Shown: positions 43,153-52,141, counted from the first letter of the stretch. The stretch is DNA of 64,000 bases from Gammaproteobacteria bacterium (GCA_020832085.1 JAFIFJ010000006.1:32914-96913), one strand, 5' to 3'. Notes: generated from the letters alone by a model not told the origin. Translations and numbers: made by a program.

Positions 43153-43173
43153 ACTTGCTTGACAGCAGCAAGT
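43153..43173. promoter_or_regulatory. TetR-type operator copy 1 (O1)
   Basis: Perfect inverted repeat ACTTGCT (43153-43159) and AGCAAGT (43167-43173) with a seven-base spacer TGACAGC. It shares arms and spacing with the sites at 43196 and 49894. The flank ACCT before it is also shared with the 49894 site. A TTGACA hexamer overlaps the centre, so bound repressor would block RNA polymerase. Confidence 0.78.
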
Positions 43174-43195
43174 CGTTCAACATCGGCCCAGGTCA

Positions 43196-43216
43196 ACTTG
43201 CTAGACAAAAGCAAGC
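43196..43216. promoter_or_regulatory. TetR-type operator copy 2 (O2)
   Basis: Inverted repeat ACTTGCT (43196-43202) and AGCAAGC (43210-43216) with spacer AGACAAA and one mismatch in the last arm base. Its centre is 43 bases, about four helical turns, from that of O1. This same-face spacing suggests that two regulator dimers bind together. Confidence 0.75.
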
Positions 43217-43417
43217 AACCTGTTGCACTTCGAGCAGAACCGAGAAGAAGCAGCTTGGAGAGGGGAGGCAGCCTGTCGGGCTGGGCACGCAGCGTGATCA
43301 GCGCCCATCGTTCCAATCCTCTTCGAGAATGACACTTCGAGACCGTGGCACGTCCGGCGCCGAGGCGCCGGGATGCGGGCGAGCACGGCAGACAGCAGTC
43401 CACGAGGAGAACTGGCC

Positions 43418-45628
43418 ATGAGCAGCAAGCACAGCGTGATTGGGGGCTTGGCAGGTATCGCCGCCCTGTCCCTGGCGGTGGGGCCACCCACGGCCGCAGC
43501 ACAAACGCAGACCGCCTCCCGGTCTGGGGTGCTCGAGGAGGTGGTGGTCACTGCGCGGAAACGGGAAGAGAGCCTGCAGGATGTGGGGCAATCCGTCAGC
43601 GCCTTCGATGCCCAGGAGATCGAGCGACGCTTCGCCCGGGACATGCGTGACATCGTCGATATCTCCCCCAATCTGATCGTCGACGACACGTCCCAGGGCC
43701 CCGGTGGCGTCGCCGCCGTGGCGCTGCGGGGCATCGGCGTGGCCGAGGTGGAGAGCAGCTTCGATCCGGCTGTGGGTGTGGTCATCGATGGGGTCTTTCT
43801 CGGCAAGGCATCCGGTTCCATTGCCAAGATGATCGACATCGAGCGCATCGAGGTCCTGCGGGGCCCCCAGGGCACGCTGTTCGGCCGCAACGCCATTGGC
43901 GGGGTCATCAACATCACCCGCGCCAAGCCGTCCCAGGAGTTCTACGGCAAGGTCCGCGGCAGCTACGCCAACTACGACCACTACGAGTTCGATGGTCTGC
44001 TCAACGTTCCGGTGTCGGAGCAGTTCGCCGTCAAGCTCATGGCGTCCCGGCATCATCAGCGCGATGGCCACTTCCGCAACGTGGTCACCGGCCGACGCGA
44101 CGGTGAAGTGGAGTACACCATGTACAGCGCCCATGCGCTGTTCGAGCCCATGCCCGATCTCGCCATCGAATACTCCTACACGCGCGAGGAGTACGATCAG
44201 GACACGCCGCCGTTGCTGAACGTGGCGCAGTCCGGTCAGCTGTTCTGCGATGCCTTTGGCTTCTGCGGAACTGCCGTGGGTGAACCCACCACGGGGGATC
44301 GCTATCGCATCGAGCAGAACGGCCCCAACGACGCCACCTTCGATGCCGATACCCACATCGCATCGGTGAACTGGGATGTCAGCGATCGCTGGACCGTGGA
44401 CTACATCTTCGGCTATCGGCAGACCAAGGAAACCGTCCTGCAGGATTTCGACGGCACGCCGCTGACGCTGTTCGAGACCTCACGACCGGAGAAATTCGAT
44501 CAGACCAGCCACGAGCTGCGGCTGACCCACTCGGGTGATCGCCTGGACTTCACCGCAGGCGCTTATCTCTTCGACATGGAGTACACCATCGATCTGGTGA
44601 GCTTCATCGGCTTTGCGGTGCCTGACACGATTCTCGAGATTCCGCAGACCGCCAATCAGCAGACGGACTCCTGGGCCGGCTTCTTCGAGGCGGACTATCG
44701 TCTCACCGAGGAGTGGGTCGTGACCCTCGGTGGCCGCTACAGCAAGGACAAGAAGAAGGCGCAGATCACCAACGACTTCTTCATCTCCCAGCCGGTTCCG
44801 GTGTCCAGGAGCTGGAACGAATTCACGCCCAAGGTGGGGCTGAAGTATTTCGCCAGCGATGACTTCATGGCCTACGCGCTGTATTCCACGGGTTATCGCG
44901 CCGGTGGCTTCAACGGCCGTCCCACCACCCAGGAGGCAGCAGACCTGCCCTACGACCCTGAGACCGTGGACAACATCGAGGTCGGCTTCAAGAGCCAGTG
45001 GCTGGACAACCGTCTGCGCCTGAACGCTTCCGCGTTCCGCATGAAGTACGACGACAAGCAGGAAGAGCAGAGCGTCGCGGTGGAAGTGGGAACCGGGCAG
45101 CAGACCGTGGTGGCGAACGCGGCGTCAGCGACGATCTGGGGCGTCGAGGTGGACTTCGTCTACCTGCCGCAGATCGAGGGCCTGACCATTGCCGGCAACC
45201 TCGGTTGGCTGGATGCGAGCTACGACGACTTCCTCGCGGACATCGGCCGTGGCGGCATCACCGACAATTCCGATCTGAACTTCCGCCGGGCGCCGGACTG
45301 GACCGCCAGCCTGAACGCGACCTACGAGTGGGAAGTGCAGGGAGGCACGGCCTGGACGCGGCTGGGATGGCGCTTCATTGATTCCCATGCGGTGTCGCTG
45401 TCCAACTCGCCTCAGAGCAACAACAGCGCCCAGCACCTCGTCGACGCCTCACTGAACTATCGCCATGGCAATCTGCTGCTCAGCCTCTTTGGCCGCAACC
45501 TGCTCGGAGAAGACGGCTATTCGGTGGGCTTCGATGTCGGTGGTGTGGCACCGCCTGGATCGCTGTGGACCTACACGGCACCGCGCCCGCCGCGGACCTA
45601 CGGGATCCAGGTCAGCCTCGACTTCTGA
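43418..45628 (+). CDS. TonB-dependent receptor, catabolic-island type
   Basis: A 736-residue outer-membrane receptor. It has a signal peptide (about residues 1-30, ending TAAAQ), the TonB-box region LEEVVVTARKREESLQDV, the plug with ALRGIGVAEVES and RIEVLRGPQGTLFGRNAIGGVINI, and a barrel ending GIQVSLDF with the terminal aromatic residue. This VVVTARKREE type is abundant in sphingomonads and marine gammaproteobacteria that degrade hydrophobic or aromatic compounds. ATG 43418 has a CGAGGAGA site. Two operators lie upstream, and the next gene overlaps by one base, so uptake and catabolism are co-expressed. The ligand is unknown. Confidence 0.9.
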   Translation: MSSKHSVIGGLAGIAALSLAVGPPTAAAQTQTASRSGVLEEVVVTARKREESLQDVGQSVSAFDAQEIERRFARDMRDIVDISPNLIVDDTSQGPGGVAAVALRGIGVAEVESSFDPAVGVVIDGVFLGKASGSIAKMIDIERIEVLRGPQGTLFGRNAIGGVINITRAKPSQEFYGKVRGSYANYDHYEFDGLLNVPVSEQFAVKLMASRHHQRDGHFRNVVTGRRDGEVEYTMYSAHALFEPMPDLAIEYSYTREEYDQDTPPLLNVAQSGQLFCDAFGFCGTAVGEPTTGDRYRIEQNGPNDATFDADTHIASVNWDVSDRWTVDYIFGYRQTKETVLQDFDGTPLTLFETSRPEKFDQTSHELRLTHSGDRLDFTAGAYLFDMEYTIDLVSFIGFAVPDTILEIPQTANQQTDSWAGFFEADYRLTEEWVVTLGGRYSKDKKKAQITNDFFISQPVPVSRSWNEFTPKVGLKYFASDDFMAYALYSTGYRAGGFNGRPTTQEAADLPYDPETVDNIEVGFKSQWLDNRLRLNASAFRMKYDDKQEEQSVAVEVGTGQQTVVANAASATIWGVEVDFVYLPQIEGLTIAGNLGWLDASYDDFLADIGRGGITDNSDLNFRRAPDWTASLNATYEWEVQGGTAWTRLGWRFIDSHAVSLSNSPQSNNSAQHLVDASLNYRHGNLLLSLFGRNLLGEDGYSVGFDVGGVAPPGSLWTYTAPRPPRTYGIQVSLDF

Positions 45629-46650
45629 TGGTGGCTGACGAAGCGCTCTCGGGCTGGCTGGCCCGGGAGCTCGGCCTGCAGGACGCCTATGTCAGTGCCG
45701 AGCTCGGCGGCGGCAATTCGAACGTGACGCTGCTGGTGGAATCCGCCAGCGGCCGTCACGTCATCAGGCGGCCGCCGGCGAATACCATTTCGCCGCTGGC
45801 AGCCCGGGGCGTGCGCCGGGAGCACGACGTGCTGCGTGCTCTCGAGGCGCGCGCGCCGCTGCCGCGGGCATTGGCGTTCTGCGAGGATCCGGCCATCCTC
45901 GGTGCACCCTTCGCCGTGGTCGACTTCGTTCCCGGCGTGGCCATCACCGACCGCCTGCCGGATGCCTATGCTGCCGGCGTGGCGACCATCGATCAGCTCG
46001 GCACCGAACTGATCGACGCGCTGGCCGGCGTTCACGCCCTGCCCCTGGCCGACATGACGCAGCTGGATTGGCCGCGCCCGGACGACTTCCTGCGCCGGCA
46101 GGTGGAGCGTTGGCTGACCATCCGTGCCGGCGACACGGTGCGATCGCTGCCCCGCCTCGAGCAGGTGGGCGCGGCCCTGCTCGAGGGTCTGCCTGCCGAC
46201 AGCCCGGTGACGTTGGTGCATGGCGACTTTCATCTGGACAACACCCTGTTCAGCGCGGAGCAGCCGCGCCTTGTGGCCATCATCGACTGGGAGCTGGCCA
46301 CCTTCGGCGATCCCCGCCTGGATCTGGGGCTGCTGCTGGCCTTCTGGGGTGAACGGCCCGTGCCGCAACCCGGCTTCGCTTTTGTGCAGGCGGTAACCCG
46401 GCAGTCGGGCATCATCCATCGCGAGACCCTGGCGGCAAGGTGGGCGGCGGCCACGGGATTCGCTGTGGATGACCTCGGTTACTTCTGCGCCTTCGCGCTG
46501 TGGCGGCTGGCGGCCATGGTGGAGGGTGCCTACTGTCTGTTCCGCCGCGGTAAGGTCGAAGGCGACTACGCGCGCAATCTCGAACACGACGTTCCGGCGC
46601 TGCTCGACGAGGCCGCGGTGCATCTCCAACTGGACTGCCAATTGGACTGA
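45628..46650 (+). CDS. APH-fold phosphotransferase, LvaA/ACAD11-kinase-like
   Basis: A 340-residue kinase of the aminoglycoside phosphotransferase superfamily. It has the catalytic loop LVHGDFHLDNTLF and the metal-binding IIDWELATFGDPRLDLG. The N-terminal ELGGGNSNVTLLVE with HVIRRPP matches the acyl-CoA-associated branch (ACAD10/ACAD11 N-terminal domain; LvaA of Pseudomonas), where the enzyme phosphorylates the hydroxyl of a hydroxyacyl-CoA. Its ATG overlaps the TonB receptor stop, and an acyl-CoA ligase follows 13 bases later, as expected for such a pathway. Aminoglycoside resistance is an unlikely alternative. Confidence 0.82.
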   Translation: MVADEALSGWLARELGLQDAYVSAELGGGNSNVTLLVESASGRHVIRRPPANTISPLAARGVRREHDVLRALEARAPLPRALAFCEDPAILGAPFAVVDFVPGVAITDRLPDAYAAGVATIDQLGTELIDALAGVHALPLADMTQLDWPRPDDFLRRQVERWLTIRAGDTVRSLPRLEQVGAALLEGLPADSPVTLVHGDFHLDNTLFSAEQPRLVAIIDWELATFGDPRLDLGLLLAFWGERPVPQPGFAFVQAVTRQSGIIHRETLAARWAAATGFAVDDLGYFCAFALWRLAAMVEGAYCLFRRGKVEGDYARNLEHDVPALLDEAAVHLQLDCQLD

Positions 46651-46663
46651 AGGAGCAACAGCA

Positions 46664-48298
46664 ATGGCCGCCATCCACAGCACCATGATGCACGCTCCCC
46701 TCACGGTACAGCGCCTGCGCGCTCATGGGGCGCGCCATCATGCTCATGCCCGGGTGGCGAGCTTCGATGGATCGAAGGTGGGCAGCGCCACGTTCGGTGA
46801 AGTGGCAGAGCGTTCCGAACGCCTCGCGGCCGGTCTGGCGACGCTGGGTTTGGAGCCGGGCGACCGCGTCGCCACCCTGTGCTGGAACCATCAGGCTCAC
46901 ATGGAGGCCTACCTCGCGGTGCCGTGCATGGGGGCCGTGCTGCATACGCTGAACCTGCGCCTGTTTGCGGAGCAGCTGGCCTTCGTGATCGAGCACGCGC
47001 AAGACCGGGTGCTGATCGTCGATGCCTCCCTGCTGCAGCTGCTGGCCGAGCAGTGGCAGCGTCTGCAAAGCGTCAGGACCGTGATCGTGGTGGGCGATGC
47101 CGCCGAGCTGCCTGTGCTCGCGGATCGAGACGTCTTGGCCTACGAAGATGTGCTCACGCGCAGCAGAGACTTCGCCTGGCCCGAACTCGATGAGAACGCG
47201 GCGGCAGCGATCTGCTACACCAGCGGTACCACGGGCGACCCCAAGGGCGTCGTCTACAGTCAGCGCACGGTATTCACCCACTCCCTGGCCTCCATGGCTC
47301 GTGACACCTTCGGCATCGGCCAGGACGACCGCATCCTGCTGCTGCCGCCCATGTTTCACGCCAATGCCTGGGGCCTGCCGTACTCGGCCTGGCTGGCGGG
47401 GGCCGATCTGGTCATGCCGGGAGAGCACCTGCAGCCCGACAAGGTCCGGCGCCTGATCGAGCTCGAGCGCCCCACCTTCAGCGCCATGGTGCCGACGCTG
47501 ATCAATGATCTGCTGCGGGCCCATCGCAGCGAGCCCCTGGACATGGGCAGTTTCCGGCTGCTGGTCTCAGGCGGGTCTGCAGTGGCGCCGGCGCTGATCC
47601 GGGCGGTGCGCGAGACCTGGGACCTGCCGCTGCTGCAAGGGTGGGGCATGACCGAGACCAGTCCCCTGTGCGCTCTGTCGATCCCTCCCCGTGATGCGAA
47701 CCCCGAGGAGGAGGTCAGCTGGCGGGCCACCGCCGGGCGGCCGGTTCCCGGCATCGAGGTGCGCCTGCGTGACGACGACGGTCAGCCGGTGGCGGAGAAC
47801 GGCGTCGATGTGGGTGAACTGCAGCTGCGCGGCCATTGGGTGACCGGCGGCTATCACGGCGGTGTCGCCAGGGATTCGTTTACAGACGACGGCTGGTTGC
47901 GCACGGGAGACGTGGGCAGTATCGACGCCGCCGGCTATGTCCGCATCAGTGATCGCAGCAAGGATGTCATCAAGTCCGGCGGAGAATGGATCTCGTCAGT
48001 CGAGCTCGAGAACCGGCTGCTGGAACAGCCTGCCGTGGCAGAGGTGGCCATTGTGGCGGTGCCGGATCCGCGCTGGGAGGAGCGTCCGCTGGCGGTGATC
48101 GTCGCCACCGAGAATGCCGGCGTGGATTTTGCTTTGCTCAGGCAGGGGCTGGCCGATCAGGTGGCCCGGTTCTGGATTCCGGAGTACTGGGCGCTGCTGC
48201 CGAGTTTGCCTCGGACCAGCGTCGGCAAGATCGACAAGCGAACATTGCGCGAGCAGGTGCGGTCCGGCAGGCTCGAAATCACCGAGTGCAGGGACTGA
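46664..48298 (+). CDS. acyl-CoA ligase (AMP-forming), second copy, AlkK-like
   Basis: A 544-residue adenylate-forming ligase. It carries CYTSGTTGDPKGVVYSQR (about residues 183-200), LLPPMFHANAWGLPY, QGWGMTETSP, RTGDVGSID, the hinge DRSKDVIKSGGEWISSVELEN and the lysine in TSVGKIDKRTLRE. The FHANAWG and IKSGGEWIS motifs are characteristic of medium/long-chain acyl-CoA ligases of the AlkK/FadD3-like branch. It would activate the acid formed by the island's hydrolase or taken up through the receptor. An AAGGAG site precedes ATG 46664. Confidence 0.92.
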   Translation: MAAIHSTMMHAPLTVQRLRAHGARHHAHARVASFDGSKVGSATFGEVAERSERLAAGLATLGLEPGDRVATLCWNHQAHMEAYLAVPCMGAVLHTLNLRLFAEQLAFVIEHAQDRVLIVDASLLQLLAEQWQRLQSVRTVIVVGDAAELPVLADRDVLAYEDVLTRSRDFAWPELDENAAAAICYTSGTTGDPKGVVYSQRTVFTHSLASMARDTFGIGQDDRILLLPPMFHANAWGLPYSAWLAGADLVMPGEHLQPDKVRRLIELERPTFSAMVPTLINDLLRAHRSEPLDMGSFRLLVSGGSAVAPALIRAVRETWDLPLLQGWGMTETSPLCALSIPPRDANPEEEVSWRATAGRPVPGIEVRLRDDDGQPVAENGVDVGELQLRGHWVTGGYHGGVARDSFTDDGWLRTGDVGSIDAAGYVRISDRSKDVIKSGGEWISSVELENRLLEQPAVAEVAIVAVPDPRWEERPLAVIVATENAGVDFALLRQGLADQVARFWIPEYWALLPSLPRTSVGKIDKRTLREQVRSGRLEITECRD

Positions 48299-48323
48299 TT
48301 GAGCGGCAGGAGGCAAGGGGCAG

Positions 48324-49034
48324 ATGGCGCGATCGAGGCGCGAGTTCGTCACACTCCCTGATGGCGGGAAGCAACCTGCAGAGGGCGAGGCCGGTGACCG
48401 TCAGGGTGGCAAGCGTCGACGCCTGACCCAGGCCGAACGGACGGCGCTGTCGGACACCCGCATGTTCAATGCGGCGATGATGCTGATCAGCGAGCATGGC
48501 GCCAACCGGACCACGCTGAAGGACATCTGCGAACAGGCCGGATACAGCCGGGGCCTCGCCAACTACCGCTTCGGATCCAAGGAAGTGTTCCTGCAGGAAC
48601 TGCTCCGGCACTTCAATCGCGCCTGGGTGGATCAGCTCAAGAGCTACACCGACGGGCGGACCGGGCTCGATGCCTTCATCCATGCCATGAACGCGCTGGA
48701 GCACTTCCTGTCCGAATACCACCGCTACATGCGCGGCGGCTACATCATCTGGTACGAATCCATTGGCGGCGACAATGAAGTCCGGCGCCAGCTCAAGCGC
48801 AATCACGAGGCCTACCGCCGGGACGTCAAACTGTGGCTGAAGCAGGGCGTGGAGGAAGGCTCGGTGGTGGCGTCGGTGGATGCTGACAACTTCGCGACGT
48901 TCTACTGTTCCTTCGTGTTTGGCACGATCTATCAGTGGCTGGTGAATCCGGATGCCATCGACCTGCCCGGCTTCTTCGAGTACGTGCGGGGCATGGTGCG
49001 CAAGCAGCTTGCCGCCGCGCCGGATCCTGCCTGA
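48324..49034 (+). CDS. TetR/AcrR-family regulator of the catabolic island
   Basis: A 236-residue regulator. After a 35-residue charged tail, the helix-turn-helix region is about residues 45-95 (FNAAMMLISEHGANRTTLKD, then GYSRGLANYRFGSKEVFLQEL). The C-terminal half is an all-helical ligand-binding and dimerisation domain. It is the last gene after the receptor-kinase-ligase run and has an AGGAGG site. It is the only regulator in the island, so it is the natural candidate to bind the three palindromes at 43153, 43196 and 49894. The inducer is probably a pathway acyl-CoA or ketone. Confidence 0.88.
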   Translation: MARSRREFVTLPDGGKQPAEGEAGDRQGGKRRRLTQAERTALSDTRMFNAAMMLISEHGANRTTLKDICEQAGYSRGLANYRFGSKEVFLQELLRHFNRAWVDQLKSYTDGRTGLDAFIHAMNALEHFLSEYHRYMRGGYIIWYESIGGDNEVRRQLKRNHEAYRRDVKLWLKQGVEEGSVVASVDADNFATFYCSFVFGTIYQWLVNPDAIDLPGFFEYVRGMVRKQLAAAPDPA

Positions 49035-49049
49035 CTGCTCCGGGCCCGC

Positions 49050-49778
49050 TCACAGGTTGGCCGAAAGCCCCCCATCCACCGGCACCACGGCGCCGGTCAT
49101 GTAGCTTGATCCCGCAACCCAGAAAATGACGTCGGCGATCTCCGCTTCGGCGCCCTCGCGGCGCATGGGAATGCGCTTGACGATGCGCTCCCTGGCACGC
49201 TCGTCCACGGCTGCGGTCATGGCCGTGCGGACGAAGCCCGGGACCACCAGATTGACCCGGATGTCGTGGCGCGCCAGCTCCACGGCCAGCACTCGGGTCA
49301 GGCCCGCCAGGCCGGCCTTCGAGGCAGCGTAGGGTGAGTCTCCGGCGAAGCCCCGGAAGCCCACCACGGCACCGACGTTGACGATGGCGGACCCCGCGGC
49401 AAGGTGGGGACGCAGGGCCCGGATCAGCCGGAACGGCGCGGACAGGTTGACGTTCAGGACCGCGTCCCAATCTTCGTCCGACAGCGTTTCGAGCAGGCCG
49501 CCGCGGTGCAGGCCGGCATTGTTGACGAGAACGTCCACGCCGCCGAAGGCACCGGTGACGGTGGCCAGCGCGCGCTCCACGTCGTCCGGGTCGGTGACGT
49601 CCACGGCCACGCCCAAGGCGCGCTCCCCGAACTCCCTGGCGAGACCTTCCACAGCGGCCTGATTGCGGGCGAAGAGGGCGACCCGCTCTCCTGCGGCCAG
49701 CGCCCGTCGGGCGACGGCGAGCCCGATGCCCCGGGAGGCTCCGGTGACGATCCAGCGTCGTTTCGCTTCAGTATTCAC
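49050..49778 (-). CDS. short-chain dehydrogenase/reductase, FabG-like, lacking the usual serine
   Basis: A 242-residue SDR. The cofactor motif VTGASRGIG, VNNAG and YAASKAG are intact. Thirteen residues before the tyrosine, where the catalytic serine normally lies (NISS in homologs), this protein has VNVGAVVGFRG, an alanine. Some SDRs use other residues to hold the substrate, so reduced or altered activity is possible. The start is GTG 49778, with a weak ribosome site. It is divergent from the SDR at 49995, and the third operator lies in the space between them. Confidence 0.85.
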   Translation of the reverse strand: MNTEAKRRWIVTGASRGIGLAVARRALAAGERVALFARNQAAVEGLAREFGERALGVAVDVTDPDDVERALATVTGAFGGVDVLVNNAGLHRGGLLETLSDEDWDAVLNVNLSAPFRLIRALRPHLAAGSAIVNVGAVVGFRGFAGDSPYAASKAGLAGLTRVLAVELARHDIRVNLVVPGFVRTAMTAAVDERARERIVKRIPMRREGAEAEIADVIFWVAGSSYMTGAVVPVDGGLSANL

Positions 49779-49893
49779 GCCGGTGGTGATCCATAAGATA
49801 TTGATTTTATTGGCGCGGCCAGGATTGCTGCGCTTCGCTCGCAAGGATTGGAGCGTTGGCAAACGTTGCCGCGAGCAGATCTGATCCTGACCT

Positions 49894-49914
49894 ACTTGCT
49901 GGTGTCTAGCAAGT
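49894..49914. promoter_or_regulatory. TetR-type operator copy 3 (O3) between divergent SDR genes
   Basis: Perfect inverted repeat ACTTGCT (49894-49900) and AGCAAGT (49908-49914) with spacer GGTGTCT. On the other strand the spacer reads AGACACC, sharing AGACA with O2. It is about 115 bases before the minus-strand SDR start and 80 before the plus-strand SDR start, so one site could control both transcription units. Confidence 0.78.
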
Positions 49915-49994
49915 GTGTTTTGATCGTTCGTGAATCGAGCTGTATGCCCAGTTGGCCAGAAGGAAAAGCTCGAACAGCAGGAGGGAGAGGGATC

Positions 49995-50744
49995 ATGGCG
50001 GGGAGACTCGAAGGCAAGGTCGCGCTGGTTTCCGGCGGTGCCAGCGGCATCGGCGCAGCCCACGTCCGGGTGTTTGCCCGGGAGGGCGCCAAGGTGGTGG
50101 CGGGCGACCTGCAGGAAGAGCTCGGCGAGAAGGTCTGCGAGGAGGTGCGCGCTGCTGGCGGCGAGGCCAGCTTCCTGCGCCTCGATGTGACGGATGCCAG
50201 CAGCTGGAAGCACGCGGTGGCGGAAACGGTCAGGCGCTACGGCAAGCTGACGACCCTCATCAATAACGCCGGCATATTTCACGCAGGCGGAGTGGAGACC
50301 GAGACCGAAGAAGGCTGGGCGAAGATGATCGCGGTCAATCAGACCGGTGTCTTTCTGGGCATGCGTATGGCCATGCCGGAGCTGAAGAAAACGGGCAATG
50401 CGGCTATCGTCAACATCTCCTCGCTCTATGGCCTTATCGGCAGCCCGGGAAACATCAGCTACCACGCCACCAAGGGTGCGGTGCGCATCATGAGCAAGTC
50501 CGCCGCCCTGGAGTACGTCGGGGATGGCGTGCGGGTGAACTCGGTTCATCCGGGACAGATCAGGACGCCGATCCTTGCCAATCTTACCCCGGAGCAGGAC
50601 GCGGCCATCAAGGCGGCCATTCCCATGGGCCGCATGGGCGAACCCGAGGACATCGCCCACGGCTCCCTCTACCTCTGCTCGGACGAAGCGAGTTACGTAA
50701 CGGGTATCGAGTTGTCCATCGATGCCGGCTGGAGCGCAGGCTGA
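49995..50744 (+). CDS. short-chain dehydrogenase (hydroxysteroid/cyclic alcohol dehydrogenase-like)
   Basis: A 249-residue classical SDR with a full catalytic set: SGGASGIGAAHVR, INNAG, the serine in NISSLYG and YHATKGA. Asp at the end of beta-2 (VVAGDLQEEL) indicates NAD(H) preference. Its closest look is to 3-alpha/20-beta-hydroxysteroid and cyclic-alcohol dehydrogenases. In this island it would oxidise an alcohol to the ketone used by the Baeyer-Villiger enzyme. A GGAGGGAGAGGG stretch precedes ATG 49995, and O3 lies upstream. It heads a plus-strand run continuing to 54903. Confidence 0.9.
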   Translation: MAGRLEGKVALVSGGASGIGAAHVRVFAREGAKVVAGDLQEELGEKVCEEVRAAGGEASFLRLDVTDASSWKHAVAETVRRYGKLTTLINNAGIFHAGGVETETEEGWAKMIAVNQTGVFLGMRMAMPELKKTGNAAIVNISSLYGLIGSPGNISYHATKGAVRIMSKSAALEYVGDGVRVNSVHPGQIRTPILANLTPEQDAAIKAAIPMGRMGEPEDIAHGSLYLCSDEASYVTGIELSIDAGWSAG

Positions 50745-50803
50745 TGGCCTCATGGGACGGGTCGATCTGACGCGTCCCGGCAGGCAATGAAGGGGAGACC
50801 ACG

Positions 50804-51280
50804 ATGAATACCACGGACATCCAGGCGCTGCTGGCGCGCATCGACGAGCTGGAGTCCCGCAATGCGCTGCGTGACCTGGTCTCGGACTACTGCCACGGCT
50901 TCGACAAACGGGACTTCGACCGCTTCCTGGCCATCTGGTGGGAGGATTGCGTCTGGGACATCGGCCCGCCTTTCGGCGTCTTCGAGGGGCACGAAGGGAT
51001 CCACAAAGCGGTATACGATGTGCTGTACCCGTTCTGGCGCGAGACCCACCACCTCACCACCAATCTGCGGCTCTGCTTCGAGACGCCGGACATCGCCTTC
51101 GGGACCTGTGACGTCGATTGCATGGGCGCTGATGTGGAGGACAATTTCCTGGTGGTGGGCGCGACCTACAACGATCGCTTCGAGCGTCGCGACGGCGTCT
51201 GGCGCATCGCCAGAAGGCAGGTTCAGATGCACTACTTCAATCCGTTGCCCGGCGCCCGGATGCAGGGACCACAGGCCTGA
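50804..51280 (+). CDS. SnoaL-like / NTF2-fold protein
   Basis: A 158-residue single-domain cone-shaped NTF2-like protein. The N-terminal helix reads ALRDLVSDYCHGFDKRDFDRFLAIWWEDCVWDIG, followed by GHEGIHKAVYDVL, THHLTTNLRLCFE and the C-terminal RFERRDGVWRIARRQVQMHYF. This is the SnoaL_4 type, relatives of which act as cyclases, isomerases, dehydratases or ring-hydroxylase small subunits. No large dioxygenase subunit is present. It lies between the SDR and hydrolase genes of the island, with an AGGGGAG site. Confidence 0.82.
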   Translation: MNTTDIQALLARIDELESRNALRDLVSDYCHGFDKRDFDRFLAIWWEDCVWDIGPPFGVFEGHEGIHKAVYDVLYPFWRETHHLTTNLRLCFETPDIAFGTCDVDCMGADVEDNFLVVGATYNDRFERRDGVWRIARRQVQMHYFNPLPGARMQGPQA

Positions 51281-51323
51281 CCCGCAAGGGCCGGCAGCGC
51301 AGAACCACGAGGGGAGAGGATCC

Positions 51324-52130
51324 ATGCCGAGACTGGCTGTCGAAGACGACCGGCAACTGCACTACGAGTTCCACGAAGGGCCGAAGCGGCCGGTGGTGCT
51401 GATTCACGGCTGGGGCGCGAACACCCGGGTCTGGGACACCGTGACGGCAGCGCTGACGGACGCCGGCCATGCCGTGCTCTGCTACGACCAGCGCGCCTGC
51501 GGGCAGTCCGACAAGGACTTCCGGGCCAACGACGTTGCGCTGGGCATCGGTGACGCGGTGAAGCTCATCGAACATCTTGGGCTGCAAGGCTGTGTGGTCA
51601 ACGGCTGGTCACTGGGCGGCGCTGTGGCCGTCGGCGCGGCCCACGCCTTGGGCGGACGCTGCGCCGGAGTGGTGCTCACGGGCGGTGCCACGCCGCGATA
51701 CGTGCAGGCAGCTGACTTCCCCCACGGCGGCGAGGCCGAAGCCGTGGCGCAGACGGTAGCCGCCCTGCGCGCCGACCGGCCCGCCTTCCTCTGGCAGTTG
51801 GCCACTGCGGTCTGCGCCAAGGAACCGGCGGCTGGGATCAACGACTGGCTGCGGACGATCTTCTGGCAGACCAGTCCCGTGGCGGATGCAGCCCTGGCCA
51901 GCCTTGCGCAACTCGATCAGCGACGCGAACTGGCGGAGCTCTCCATGCCGCTGCTGTCCATGATCGGCAGCGAGGACGCCTTCGTGGATCCGGCCATCGG
52001 CCGGCTGGCGGCAGAGATGGCACCCCACGGCCGCCTCAGCGAGTACGAGGGTGTGGGCCACGCGCCCTTCCTCGAGGACGCCGAGCGCTATCGCCGGGAA
52101 CTGCTCGAATTCGTGGCCGGCCTGGGCTGA
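51324..52130 (+). CDS. alpha/beta hydrolase, candidate lactonase or esterase
   Basis: A 268-residue hydrolase. VVLIHGWGANTRVW is the oxyanion region, GWSLGGAV holds the nucleophile S96, MIGSEDAFVDP gives the acid and EGVGHAPFLED the histidine. DQRACGQSDK follows strand 4 as in haloperoxidase- and lactonase-type members. Positioned before the Baeyer-Villiger monooxygenase gene, it would open the lactone or ester that enzyme makes. A GGGGAGAGGA site precedes ATG 51324; the frame is open upstream through the SnoaL gene but is unrelated there. Confidence 0.87.
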   Translation: MPRLAVEDDRQLHYEFHEGPKRPVVLIHGWGANTRVWDTVTAALTDAGHAVLCYDQRACGQSDKDFRANDVALGIGDAVKLIEHLGLQGCVVNGWSLGGAVAVGAAHALGGRCAGVVLTGGATPRYVQAADFPHGGEAEAVAQTVAALRADRPAFLWQLATAVCAKEPAAGINDWLRTIFWQTSPVADAALASLAQLDQRRELAELSMPLLSMIGSEDAFVDPAIGRLAAEMAPHGRLSEYEGVGHAPFLEDAERYRRELLEFVAGLG

Positions 52131-52141
52131 AGGGGCAGATC

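Larger units (their letters stand above)
43041..43417. other. intergenic control region of the TonB receptor gene
   Basis: These 377 bases lie between the serine hydrolase (minus) and the TonB-dependent receptor (plus). They contain two 21-bp palindromic operators (43153-43173 and 43196-43216) and a CGAGGAGA ribosome site before 43418. A perfect -35 hexamer, TTGACA at 43159-43164, lies inside the first operator, though no good -10 is seen 17 bases on. I see no gene here. Confidence 0.7.
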
